Part shown: in pieces, positions 1 to 9,869 of the stretch
Layout: each line of letters starts with the position of its first letter
How positions within the stretch are numbered: the stretch's first letter is position 1
Assembly (NCBI RefSeq): GCF_009389715.1
Contig: NC_052400.1
Location: 21,793,674 to 21,857,673 of the forward strand
Origin: Phoenix dactylifera
Lineage: Eukaryota; Streptophyta; Magnoliopsida; Arecales; Arecaceae
DNA: 64,000 bases
Reading direction: 5' to 3'
The notes under the pieces: generated by a model
What the model was told of the DNA's origin: nothing
Seen by the model: only the letters and a program-made list of their open reading frames with translations
Databases searched by the model: none
Made by a program: the position numbers and the translations under genes

Positions 1-589
1 TATTAGGATACAGAGTGTATAACATGTGGTTTTAATTAAAAAGTGAAAGATAATATTGGATGGAATTCAGAGGGTATTTTTACTTGTACAATTAGAAGGG
101 ATGGAATTCAGCCTCTTACAATCTCAGATACAATTATTTATTTTAGAAATTACGTAAATGGCAGATGCCTAACTCTAGTTATAAAACTTAAAAAGAATGC
201 AGAAATATATATATATTTTTTTTCCTGACGGCTTACAGGTCTTTCATTGGTACAACCAATAAAATTAAAAAAAAAATTGATGGAGAGGAAAAAGAACAAT
301 CTCATAAATCTTCCAGATTTATTTTAAATATTTAATTAATCTTCCAGATTAATTAAATATTTTTATCTTCCAGATGCAGTTTTCAAGCAGTTACTCAATG
401 CGGTGGGGGATCATTTTCCATTGTATTCAATTTCTAGGTTATTTTGATACCCATATATGTGTATTTCTGCTCATTTTGATACCCACTATTTCCAAAATTT
501 CAGAAACTAAATATTACCTTAAACCTTTAAGATTTAGCCCTCTAACGTCAAAAATCTAACGTAAAGAAAATTAAAGATTAGGTCTCACC
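1..589. other. AT-rich intergenic stretch, no gene seen
   Basis: I see no coding region here. Near 310-375 the motif atcttccagat occurs three times within an AT-rich context, which looks like a small local duplication. Confidence 0.5.
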
Positions 590-1200
590 TTGATGATGGC
601 TTCAACAACTTAGCTTTTTCCCCGTCACCTTCTTCTCCAAAGCACCCACCAGCGATGACGAGGCGGCAACTGACGAGGCTCCGTTGAGAGGAGGAGAAGA
701 GGGAGACAGCGGAAGGAGGAGGCGGAAAATGAGAAAATAGAGAAAAAGAGGGGATGGGAGGCGCCGGTGTTGGGTGGTCGGAGAGAGGAGAGGCGGTGGA
801 ATGAAGGCCGCGCGAGGGGGGAAAGAGCGCGAGGGACGGAGGGAGAGAGAAAGGCGGTGGCCGTCGGACGTCGCTCGGCGCCGGAGAGGAGAGGAGGGAG
901 GAGGAGAGGAGCTAGGGCTTGATTCGATCGGGATGTAAAATGAGGAGGAAGGGGCCGGCCGCTTGGTTTTGTTGTTAATTTGGCTTTTGACGACGCTTAT
1001 TAGCGTCGTTTTATCTTGGGACTATGACGACGCTAATAAGCGTCGGCTATTACAACGACGCTTTTGTGCGTCGTCTTTTCTTGAGAATTACCGACGCTTA
1101 ACTAAAGCGTCGGCATATTTTGGCGGGGAACCCTTTTTTCCCGACGCTTCTCCCTAGCGTCGGGAAAAAAGCGTCGGGAAAGGCCAATTTTTTTGTAGTG
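590..1200 (+). mobile_element. Right terminal region of a CACTA (En/Spm-type) DNA transposon
   Basis: The segment ends at 1200 with a T-run followed by GTAGTG, the reverse complement of the CACTAC terminus typical of CACTA elements. From about 989 to 1185 the core CGACGCT/AGCGTCG recurs many times in both orientations, as expected for CACTA subterminal repeats. The GC- and GA-rich part (about 600-960) looks like element-internal sequence. No left terminus is found between 1 and 1000 and no transposase is visible, so either the element starts outside the window or only one end survives. The inner limit at 590 is approximate. Confidence 0.7.
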
Positions 1201-2014
1201 TGAACAAGGTCAACTAGAGAGAAAAAATGAGGAAAATGAAAGAAAGAGAAAATAGAGAGAGAAATGAAGATAGGAGAGAGAAAAGAGACAAGAGGAAAGA
1301 AGAGAGAGAAACTCCTCTCTCTTCTCTTTTTCATGAATGGGGAAGTTCATCTTCCCCTTCTTTCCCCATTCCTCCCCACCCCTGCAAAAAAAAGGTTGGC
1401 AGCCATGGTGGCCCAGACACCCACCTGACGACGGCCACAACCCTAGCCAAATCTAGCGGTTGGTGGCGGCAAAATAGTGGAAGAAGAAGATGGAAACAGG
1501 GCACCCATATTTTGGATGATTTTTCGGCAATTTTCATGGCTAGAAGAAAGAAGAAGATAAGGGGTTCTATCTCAATTCGGCGACACTTACTCTCAAAAAT
1601 CAGAGGAGAAAACCCGAAGAAGAGCTTGGGATCAGCGGCAAAATCTCGGTTATTCATTAATGGAACTCAAAGGAGGGGGGGAGTGGTCTTAAATAGGCGA
1701 AGACCTTATCCGGCTTGTGTTTGGATCCCCGTATAATTTCCAATTTTCGGTGTGATCGAGGAGGAAGAAGACGCTCGGCCAGAGCCTTCCTCCCTTCCTC
1801 CCTCACATGCAGTGCACATGAGTCTTGGGCCTGGCCTCTTCGGGCCAACCCTCTAGCCCAAAGCTATGGGCTATTACAGAGTATATCGCTAGGACCAAGT
1901 GGCATCCGTAACAAAAACCCCTTCTACTTCTTACTGCACGTGAGTCTTGGGCCTGGCCTCTTCGGGCCAGCCCACTAGCCCAAAGCTATGGGCTATTATA
2001 GGGCATATTACTAG
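1201..2014. repeat. GA-rich duplicated block A with a 122-bp tandem repeat
   Basis: This block is closely similar to 7110-7980. Shared landmarks are the GA-rich run, the hairpin-like stretch around ttcatgaatgg, and a segment containing agtcttgggcctggcctctt. That last segment occurs twice here (1821 and 1943, period 122 bp) and twice in block B (7778 and 7900, same period). On the minus strand the block reads from a TGTTACGGATGCC start, so an LTR-like origin in antisense orientation is possible but unproven. The long open frames here are low-complexity and not credible genes. Confidence 0.65.
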
Positions 2015-2855
2015 GTCCCCATTTGGAAAAGCTTTTGGAGGGCTAAAAAGTACTTTTTGGCCTTCCAAAAGTACTTTTGGATGAAAAAGGATGTTTGGCA
2101 AAAACTTCGGAAAGCTATTTTAGCTTTTTCAGAAAGCTAAAAATAGCTTTTTGGGAAAAGCTCCATTTTGGAGCTTTCCGAAAAAGTTGTTTTGAGCTTC
2201 GTCGGAAAGCTATTTTTTGACCAAAAAATGTATAATAAAATATAACAATTACATATTTTATCTCTTTATAAACCTAAAAATATGCTGAAGCCCTAACAAA
2301 GAACTCTAGCCATGAATCAGACTTTTTTCGGTGTAAGAAAAGATATTCTTGTTTCCCATTATTATATTATAATATAAATATAATATTATATTACATTATA
2401 TCATAATATATTAATATGTTATGTTAAATAATTTAATATTATGTTATATTATGAAAAATTGATGTACGCTAATAATTATAATATTTTGTACCTTTATTAT
2501 TGTATTATATAATAAATATAATATTATATTACATTATATCATAATACATTGATATGTTATGTTAAATAATTTAATATTATATTAAATTATTATAATATAG
2601 TATACAATATTATATTACTACATTATAATAATATTATATTACAATACAATAATATTATACTATATCATATATTTATGTATTATTATATGTTATATTTTAT
2701 TATGCTCTGTTGTATAATACTATGCAATGTTCTTTATGGTAATTTTGTCATACAAAAGTACTTTCTCAATTTGTTTATCAAACACATGTTAAAGTGCCAC
2801 AACACTTTAAAAATGTAGTTACCAAATAGCAAACAGCTTTTTATAAAACACTGGT
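2015..2855. mobile_element. AT-rich MITE-like element
   Basis: A non-coding, very AT-rich core (about 2225-2730, repeated TATTATAT-like words) is flanked by a left arm rich in agcttttggag and aaagcta words and a right arm with tacaaaagtactttctc. A related, larger copy lies at 14995-16935. In block A the element replaces sequence that block B still has between the 122-bp repeat and the antisense UGT fragment, so it arrived after or during the unit duplication. Its ends are approximate. Confidence 0.5.
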
Positions 2856-2950
2856 GAGTAGAGGTGTAGGTGGAGAAGGTGACGAGCGTAAGTGGTAAGG
2901 GCTATAAGCATAGTGAGGTGGAGGGCAGAGTTGATATGACCGTGAAGAAG
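2856..2950 (-). pseudogene. Antisense UGT N-terminal fragment, unit A
   Basis: Read on the minus strand this stretch begins ggtcatatcaactctgccct and matches the start of the neighbouring UGT coding sequence (ggccatatcaacccgtctct at about 3882). Its translation, GHINSALHLTMLIALTT, parallels GHINPSLHLAKRLPQTT, residues 17-33 of the UGT. The later part matches the VTFST region in a shifted frame. It is about 95 bp, frameshifted and non-coding, and lies in the opposite orientation to the functional gene 0.9 kb downstream. Confidence 0.7.
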
Positions 2951-3079
2951 TGCTACTACAGACACCTCATTTCAAGATGCCTATCTCTCTCTCCCCCAAA
3001 ATAACTCACACCTCCTTGTACTGGAAGTGAGAGATTTCCCTCAGATTTATTGAGATGAAAAAAAAAAAGTACGACTCTA

Positions 3080-3603
3080 CATTTACTCTTGTAATATATC
3101 GGATGGTATACATCAACTACATGTTTCTATTTCCAAGTTTTCTCGAGGTCGACTTCGATAAATGTGTTTTAAATGGTGGTAGGAGGGGAGCAATGGATTT
3201 TATGATTAAAGGCTCGGATCTAGAGTGAGGCAACGGGTGCCCAATTTTCAATATTTTTGTTTCTGAAGTAAAATTGAGGGCAGCTTGAGCTGATTTGTAT
3301 CATGCTCGATATGTATTGTTGGCCAAAGTAATTCTATTCGAAGATGACTCGGCTATTGTGATCGGCTAGATGCAGAGGTGCACTGGTGACATGGATATGG
3401 GTGGGCGCCATCTCCTGCTCTGGAACATCGGGGGCATGGTCATGAGCATATTTAATAGGAGAATAATGTAGTTGCGAATTGAGTGACTTTTTTCTCGCTA
3501 GTTATTTCGGAGGTGTTCTCTGGACTAACAAGAAGGAGTGCTTTTTTTAATATATTCAGGCTAGGCTTTGATTCTTCCATTGTAGAGAAAAAAAAAAAAG
3601 ACA
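3080..3603 (+). mobile_element. Decayed LINE 3' end (RNase H region plus A-tail), unit A
   Basis: The sequence aligns with equivalent segments at 9130-9640 and 12690-13141. Translated pieces resemble the C-terminal RNase H domain of plant L1-type LINEs, for example EDDSAIVIG at about 3340, and the segment ends in an A-run near 3587-3601. Stop codons and frameshifts show it is dead. The UGT promoter begins less than 100 bp downstream. Confidence 0.6.
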
Positions 3604-3686
3604 AAAATCCCAGCACGGCACGCACTCACACACCCTCGTCGATCCGGAAAGGCTGGTCGTTAACGTAACTCTTTCCCGTCACCACA

Positions 3687-3722
3687 GACGTCACCCTTCT
3701 CTTGCCCCTCGCTCTATTAAAG
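3687..3722 (+). promoter_or_regulatory. Putative core promoter of UGT copy A
   Basis: A TATA-like ctattaaag lies at 3714-3722, about 110 bp before the ATG. A gacgtca motif (bZIP-type ACGT core) lies at 3687-3693. Both have counterparts upstream of copy B (gacgtca 9726-9732, caataaaag 9753-9761). This is pattern-based and no transcript evidence is available. Confidence 0.45.
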
Positions 3723-3830
3723 CCCAGGCCCTCCGGCCGGGTCTGACCGCATCCACAATCCTTTCGATCCATTTTCTCTTGAGTAGGAATCAACCCTTCC
3801 GAAGCTTTCATCCTTCGCGAATTAGTAAAA

Positions 3831-5255
3831 ATGGAGCAATGCCAACAGCATTTCCTTGTAGCGACCTACCCGGCCCAAGGCCATATCAACCCGTCTCTCC
3901 ACCTGGCCAAGCGCCTCCCCCAAACCACCGGCGGTCGCGTCACCTTCTCCACCTCCATCTCCGCTCACCGCCGCATGTTTCCGTCGTTGGCCAAACCCGA
4001 CGAGGAAGTAGAAGATGGCCTCCTCTCCTACATCCCCTTCTCCGACGGCTACGACACTGGCTTCGAAGCCGACACCGACGGCGACCTGGATGACTTCATG
4101 ACCCAATTCAAACTTGTCGGGACCAGAACTCTTTCTGGCATTGTCCACGACCTCGCTGCACGTGACCGCCCCGTATCTTGCATAATCTACAGCGTCTGGC
4201 TGTCATGGGCCGCCGATGTGGCACGTGACCATGGTATCCCCTCTGCCCTCTACTGGATTATGCCAGCGACTATCTTCACCACCTGCTACCACTACTTCCA
4301 TGGCTATGAGGAGCTGATAACCTCCCACGTTCACGACCCATTGTTCACGTTTGACCTACCCGGGCTGCCACCGCTCCAAAATCGTGACCTCCCGTCCTTC
4401 TTAACCATCACCAGTTCCGACGATCCCTATCGTCCTATCCTCGTCGGGGTAAGAGAGACATTTGATACATTGGACCGGGAGGAGAAGAGCTCAAAGCCAA
4501 GAGTTTTATTGAACACCTTCGACGCACTAGAGGCTGATGCGATCAAGGCCGTCGGCAACATGGACCTCATCACGATAGGGCCAATGCTGCCGTCCCTTTC
4601 CTCAGATGGCCAGGATTCAAAAGACACCGCCTCCGGCGGCGATCTTTTTGAAGCCGATGAGAAGGGATACATGGAGTGGCTGGAGTCGAAGCCGGAGAAA
4701 TCGGTGGTGTACGTGTCATTTGGGAGCATGTCGGTGATAAAGAAGCGGCAATTGGAGGAAATCTTGTGGGGATTAAAGGAGAGCGGGAGGCCTTATCTTT
4801 GGGTGGTGCGGAAGGACAACAGAGGGGAAGGCGTGGAGCTGGAGGATGGAGAGAATGGGATGGTGGTGGAGTGGTGCTCCCAGGTCAAAGTGCTGTCCCA
4901 CCCGTCGGTGGGGTGCTTCGTGACCCACTGCGGGTGGAACTCCACATTGGAGAGCTTGATATGCGGTGTTCCAACGATTGGGGTGCCGCAACGGGCAGAC
5001 CAAGGGACGAACGCAAGACTGATGGAGGCGTGGGGGACTGGGGTGAGAAGTGAGGTTAACAGATCACAAGGACTGTTGGAGGGGAGCGAGTTGAAGAGGT
5101 GTTTGGAGGTGGTGATGGGGGAGGGAGAGAGCGGGGTGGAAATTAGGAGGAAGGCAGCGATGTGGAGGGACAAAGCGCGGGAGGCCGTTCGTGAAGGTGG
5201 GCCCTCGGATAGGAATCTGAAGACTCTCGTGGAGCAGTTTAAGAACAAGTGCTGA
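3831..5255 (+). CDS. UDP-glycosyltransferase, UGT75-like, copy A
   Basis: This intronless gene encodes 474 aa, a normal length for a family-1 plant UGT. These cytosolic enzymes move a sugar from a UDP-sugar, usually UDP-glucose, to small acceptors such as phenolics, hormones or apocarotenoids. Seen in the sequence: N-terminal TYPAQGHINP with the catalytic-type His18, then the 44-residue PSPG donor box at residues 348-391, starting WCSQ, containing HCGWNS and ending with Asp390-Gln391, the pair that usually binds glucose. The UGT75 assignment comes from overall look (YPAQGHINP start, DGYDTGF). Oddity: PSPG position 41 (residue 388) is Arg, where copy B has Trp and the family nearly always has an aromatic residue. 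This may weaken donor binding. The start is chosen because it matches copy B. Acceptor and physiological role are unknown. A (TTA)n tract follows the stop by about 55 bp. Confidence 0.93.
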   Translation: MEQCQQHFLVATYPAQGHINPSLHLAKRLPQTTGGRVTFSTSISAHRRMFPSLAKPDEEVEDGLLSYIPFSDGYDTGFEADTDGDLDDFMTQFKLVGTRTLSGIVHDLAARDRPVSCIIYSVWLSWAADVARDHGIPSALYWIMPATIFTTCYHYFHGYEELITSHVHDPLFTFDLPGLPPLQNRDLPSFLTITSSDDPYRPILVGVRETFDTLDREEKSSKPRVLLNTFDALEADAIKAVGNMDLITIGPMLPSLSSDGQDSKDTASGGDLFEADEKGYMEWLESKPEKSVVYVSFGSMSVIKKRQLEEILWGLKESGRPYLWVVRKDNRGEGVELEDGENGMVVEWCSQVKVLSHPSVGCFVTHCGWNSTLESLICGVPTIGVPQRADQGTNARLMEAWGTGVRSEVNRSQGLLEGSELKRCLEVVMGEGESGVEIRRKAAMWRDKAREAVREGGPSDRNLKTLVEQFKNKC

Positions 5256-5308
5256 AAATCCGAGTCTTGTCCGAATTATTTTGTCGGGCTGCAAATTAGA
5301 TTCTTCTC

Positions 5309-5354
<46 letters not shown>
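5309..5354 (+). repeat. (TTA)n microsatellite in the 3' flank of UGT copy A
   Basis: About fifteen uninterrupted TTA units lie about 55 bp after the stop codon. Copy B has the equivalent (ATT)14 tract directly after its stop, so the repeat predates the duplication and has since changed in position and length. Confidence 0.95.
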
Positions 5355-6320
5355 GCAGTCCACGGGATTGAGTCGTGTCCGAATTATTGTTGTTGTCGTC
5401 GTGGTTCTTTTGATATGATGGTCCATGGGATTGGGTCTCCGTACCAAAATATTAAGATCAGTCAAACTATGATAATAAAATAATTAGATTGTCAACATTT
5501 TTTTTAAGAAGCAAACTTAAAGTGTTCATTCCAATTTATCACACGTGTCAAAATTATTTTGTTGTTTGCTTAATGTAGCTGTTGGTATCTTTTCGCCCAA
5601 GGCTGCATCTTGTGCTATTTATGAATCTCCAAACTATTGTATGCCGTGCCCAGTATGGAAACCATCCTTTTTGTTGCGCAGAAGATGCAAGCTGCGCTCA
5701 TCCCTTGTAGCATCCTTGCTGGATCGTAGAAAGTGTATCAATCTTGCAATTATTAAGGATGCTTATTGCATTTGAATGTTCTACTCGATTTAAATTGAAC
5801 TGCATGTGGCTATTGCATTTGAATGTACTGCTCAATAAAAATTGAATTTTGGCCGTTTTTCTTTTTGAATATTAAACTGCACCACACGAAGTGTATCTAC
5901 CCTCTAATTCTTAAGAACACTTATTGCATTTGAATCCTACCACTCGATTTAACTTGAATTGTGGCTATTTCTATATTTAAATATTCATTAAGCAATAGCA
6001 GGCATCACCCAGTCAGCACATGGCATGAACTATTGAATCAGTATATGGTGGGACCATTTGCTTCCTCTGCTGCTTCATTCAATTTATCAGATCAAAATGG
6101 AACCTCTAGTATAGATTGAAGATGATCTGAACTCTCTTGCCATAGTAATTGATATCCTAGATCATCTGAGTCCTATAAACAGAATATAGTTAATTAGTAT
6201 ATATGTCCCGTATTTTCAATCTCCCAGATTATAAGGCAAATGTGTTCAATAACCGCTTCTTTTGTCATATCATCTATTTCTCATTAACTTGATTTCCAAG
6301 TTTCAAATCAATTATCTTTC
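5355..6320. other. UGT copy A 3' flank shared with copy B
   Basis: From about 5520 to 5840 the sequence matches 11430-11750 downstream of copy B (shared words such as cacgtgtcaaa and ttgttggtatc), so the duplicated unit extends past the gene. Between 5760 and 5990 the phrase ttattgcatttgaatg recurs in loosely tandem form. I see no coding potential. Confidence 0.6.
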
Positions 6321-6324
6321 GGTG

Positions 6325-6598
6325 TTGGACTAACCAAGATCATGATGTAGTCTAAGACTAATAAAATTCCATGCGTAAACCCGTGAAGGCCATCCCACGC
6401 ATAAGCTCGTGAAGGCTATTACATGCGTAAGCTCATAGAGGCTATTCCACGCGTAAGCCCATGGAGGCTATCCCATATGCATAAGCTCGTGGAAGTTATC
6501 CCATACATAAGCCCATGAATGTTATCTCACGCGCAAGCCCATGGACGCTATCCCACGCATAAGCTCGTGAAGGTTATCCCATTACGAGGTTAGTCCAA
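6325..6598. repeat. 26-bp minisatellite framed by an 11-bp inverted repeat
   Basis: Eight units of about 26 bp, of the type gcataagctcgtgaaggctat, fill 6373-6580 and differ mainly at a few positions. They are framed by ttggactaacc (6325-6335) and its exact reverse complement ggttagtccaa (6588-6598). A small solo LTR or a foldback element carrying a minisatellite would both fit. No target duplication was recognised. Confidence 0.75.
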
Positions 6599-7109
6599 AT
6601 TATATTTTATTTGTCTGATTTATTTGTTACTCTTATCAAATCAATTTTCACTTACACGGTACATTTATCTCAAATTCAAAATATCTTGGTCCAATAATTC
6701 TATTTTCAATATTTAATACATATAATAACCATACAAATATATTTTTACTGGAAATTATATAAAACATACCATCACATGCCAAACCAAATTTATCGATGTA
6801 TATATCATGATGCAAATCCAGTGGTACAAACCAATAAACAGATATATATTTGGCGATAAAGTACAAAAATTCTTACCTCTATCTCAATCTCACTAAATAC
6901 AACAATTACTGATCCACTTCACGATCTACGAGCTGGGATGCAAAGTATCTAGTTCAAAACCTTCTTGTGTAGAGTGCTCTCCCTCTATAGGTATAAACTT
7001 AATTATCAAAAAAAATAATCAAACAGCAGACTAGTAATCTAGACCGCCTACCGGTGTCAACCAGTGGTCTATCACTCGGTCTCCCGAGTCCCTACTACCA
7101 GTAACCCAG

Positions 7110-7979
7110 ATCAACAAGAGAGAGAAGACACCAAGAAAGAGAAAAAGAAGAAGAAGAAAGAGAAAGAAAACTAGAGAGAGAAATAGAGATAGGAGAGAGA
7201 AAGAGAGAAAAGAAAGAAGAGGGAAGAAGAGAAGGAAATCCCTCTCTCTTCTCTCTTCATGAATGGGAAAGTTCATCTTCTCCTTCTTCCCCCTTCCTCC
7301 CTACCCGTGCAGGAAAAAGGGTGGCAGCCACGGTGGCCTAGACACCCACCCGATGGCAGCCATAGGCGGCCACAACTCTGGTTAAATCTAGCGACCGATG
7401 GCAGCATAATCGTGGAAGAAGAAGACGGAAACAAGGCACCCCTATTTTGGATGATTTTCTGGCGATTCTCCAGCTCAAATCATGGTAAAACATGGCTAGA
7501 AGACTAAAAGAAGAAGGGAAGGGGTCCTATCTCAATCGGCGACACTTACCGGCAGAAATCAGAGAAGAAAATTCGAAGAAGAGCTTGGATTAGCGACGAA
7601 ATCTCGGTTATTCGTCGATGAAACTCAAAGGAGGAGAGGGGTGGTCTTAAATAGACGAAGACCTTATCCGGCTGATGTTTGGATCCCCGTGAAACCTCCG
7701 ATTTTCGGCGCGATCGGGAAGGAAGAGGACTCTCGATCGGAGTCTTGCTCCCCCCTCCCACACGTGCAGCGCACGTGAGTCTTGGGCCTGGCCTCTTTGG
7801 GCCGGCCCACTGGCCTAAAGCTATGGGCTATTACAGGGCATATCACTACGATTAAGTGGCATCCATAACAAGGCCATCTTCTGCTTCTTGCTGCACGTGA
7901 GTCTTGGGCCTGGCCTCTTCGGGTTGGCCCACTAGCCCAAAGTTATGGGCTATTACAGAGCATATCACTAGGACAAAGT
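7110..7979. repeat. GA-rich duplicated block B with a 122-bp tandem repeat
   Basis: This is the counterpart of 1201-2014, with the same order of landmarks and the same 122-bp internal tandem repeat (agtcttggg at 7778 and 7900). One repeat unit ends in ggccatcttctgcttcttg, which on the minus strand resembles the EEVEDGL part of the UGT (residues about 60-66). The tandem repeat therefore includes a scrap of UGT sequence. Confidence 0.65.
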
Positions 7980-8116
7980 GGCATCCATAACTAGGCCATC
8001 TTCTACTTCTTGGATGGGTTTGGATGAGGACAGAAACAAACATTGGCAAGTAGAGATGTAGGTGGAGAAGGTGACGAGCGTGAGCGGTAAAGGTTAGAGC
8101 TTGGCGAGGTGGAGGG
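7965..8116 (-). pseudogene. Antisense UGT N-terminal fragment, unit B
   Basis: On the minus strand the order ctccacctcgccaagc, then ctcgtcaccttctccacc, then caagaagtagaagatggcc follows UGT coding sequence from about residue 23 to residue 66 (LHLAK, VTFST, EEVEDGL). Small indels and stops make it non-functional. It is broken at 8117 by an hAT-like element. It lies 1.75 kb upstream of UGT copy B in the opposite orientation. Confidence 0.72.
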
Positions 8117-8594
8117 CAAGGCCGGCTCGAGCCTTAGGCGGCTGATGCGGTCGCCTAAGGCCCTCGGCCCAAAGAAGGCCCCGCTCTGCCACCGTTGGAT
8201 AGCATTTTTATTTTTTTTTGCTTAACACTACACATCTTTCTCATCCGAAAGCTAGCAGGACAATGACTACGTGTGTCCCCGACGATAGATAAGCTACAGG
8301 TAGCTATAGGTGATTGAGGTGAGGTAACAGGGTTACAGGCGGGCAATGATTATGACAATTGATAAACAACAGCCATTTCTTCTCCCCTTTTCTTCCTCCT
8401 CTATTGGTGCTATTTTTTTGTTGTTGTTGAACATTAATTCTCGGCTTCTTTAGTTCTCTTCTTCCCCCAGACTCCAGTACTTCTTCGATCTTCAGTTCTT
8501 CAGAGGCTCGGCCCTTCCCTTTTTGGATCGACGGTCGACGTCTTAAGGCTTCATAATCTCAAGACGCAAATCTTTAGTTCTAGGGCCGCCCCAC
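8117..8594 (+). mobile_element. hAT-like non-autonomous element, related to 32329-33164
   Basis: The left end, caaggccggctcgagcc, and the next 60 bp are nearly the same as the left end of the well-delimited hAT element at 32329. A possible right end, gggccgcccc, lies at 8583-8592. No matching target duplication was found, so the right boundary is tentative. No transposase is visible. Confidence 0.5.
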
Positions 8595-8633
8595 TCAACT
8601 CTATCGCAATTGTAGACGAGAAGAGAGCCAGTA

Positions 8634-8965
8634 CACAATATTGTATTGACGTTAATGCGAACGCACGTCACTCGGGGAAGTATGTCACTTCATACATCAT
8701 CGAAGATTTATTAACGTGAAAACCTTCCCTACCATGCCTAAAAATTTGCGGCAGGTGAACTGTAAAAATACGGGCTTGGACGAGCATCGAATGCTTACAC
8801 GATCAAACTGCTCGAGGTGGCGTCTTCCAATCACTATAGTTTTTTTATATTGTTTTGATTGTCTTCGTCTCAGAATTAAGTTATTCTATGGGAGACGAGG
8901 TGGCATTTTCCCATTTTCCCTAGTGGGAGAAAAATTTCAGAGAGAGGAAAAAAAATTTTATTAAA
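8634..8965 (+). repeat. Dispersed duplicate of 13615-13945
   Basis: About 320 bp match 13615-13945, sharing stretches such as gggcttggacgagcatcgaa, tcactatagtttttttatat and ggagaaaaatttcagagaga. No coding potential is retained. In unit B the segment lies before the LINE end; in unit C it lies after it, so one unit has been rearranged. Confidence 0.7.
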
Positions 8966-9129
8966 AAATTGTAAGTTGAGAACCAAATCGGCTCCCTCTC
9001 GCACACTGAAGCCACACACACACCCTATTTCATGACGCTTATCTCTCTTTCTCCCCAAAAAGAACTCACACCTCCTCGTACAGGAAATGCAAGATTTTCC
9101 TCAGATTTATTGAGATGAAAAAAAAGATT

Positions 9130-9640
9130 ACGACTCTACCTAGGCTTTTGTAGTGCGTGAGACGGTGTACGTCACTTGAAAGTTCCATCACCAATTTTTT
9201 TGAAGTCAATTTTGATGAATGTGTTTTGGATGGTGGTAAAAGGGGAGCAGCAAATTTTGTAATCTGATGCCCGGATCTAGAGTAGTGGCAGCGGGTGCCC
9301 AATCTTCGATAGTTCTAAAGTAGAACTGAAGATAGTTCGAGCTAGTCTGTATCATGCTCGACATATACTACTGGCTAAAGCAATTCTGCTCGAAAATGAT
9401 TCGGCTACTGGGATCGGCTGCATTCAAGAATGTACTGGTGATATAGGTATGGGTGGCCGTCGTCTCAAGCTCCGAGACATCTAGGGCATACCTAGCATAT
9501 TTATAGAGAAGCTAATGAAGTTGTGGATTGAATTGCTTCTTTTTTAGATAACCATTTTGGAAGAATTATGGGGGGTAATTAGCAGGAGCGTATTAGGATT
9601 GTAAGTCATCTATAGCAAGGAAAAAAAAAACAAAAAAAAT
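9130..9640 (+). mobile_element. Decayed LINE 3' end, unit B
   Basis: This is the counterpart of 3080-3603, with the same order of words (gatgaatgtgttttggatggtgg, then the RNase H-like part with ENDSATGIG) and a terminal A-rich tract at 9620-9640. It is frameshifted. The UGT copy B promoter follows immediately. Confidence 0.6.
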
Positions 9641-9725
9641 GAAAACTCAAGCAGGACACGCACTCACAGGCCCTTGGCCGTCCGGAAAAGCTGGTCGTTA
9701 ACGTTAACTCTTTCGCGTCACCACA

Positions 9726-9762
9726 GACGTCAGCCATCTCTTGCCCCTCGCTCAATAAAAGC
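9726..9762 (+). promoter_or_regulatory. Putative core promoter of UGT copy B
   Basis: A gacgtca motif at 9726-9732 and a TATA-like caataaaag at 9753-9761 lie about 110-145 bp before the ATG, at the same spacing as in copy A. The TATA-like word differs between copies (ctattaaag against tcaataaaag), which could alter expression. Confidence 0.42.
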
Positions 9763-9869
9763 CAAGGCCCTCCCTTCGGGTCTCACCGAATCCACAATAC
9801 TTTCGATCCATTTTGTCTAGACTAGGAATCAATCCTTCCAAAGCTTTCATCCTTCGCGAATTAGTAAGA

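Noticed and set aside
1227-1736. Open frame of 169 codons rich in Arg, Glu and Lys
   Set aside because: It is a translation of GA-rich low-complexity repeat shared with block B, where the frame is broken.
6373-6580. CRISPR-like array
   Set aside because: The 26-bp units are contiguous with no unique spacers, and the genome is eukaryotic.
9813-9869. 19-codon N-terminal extension of UGT copy B
   Set aside because: Copy A has no in-frame equivalent and family members begin at the position of the 9870 ATG.
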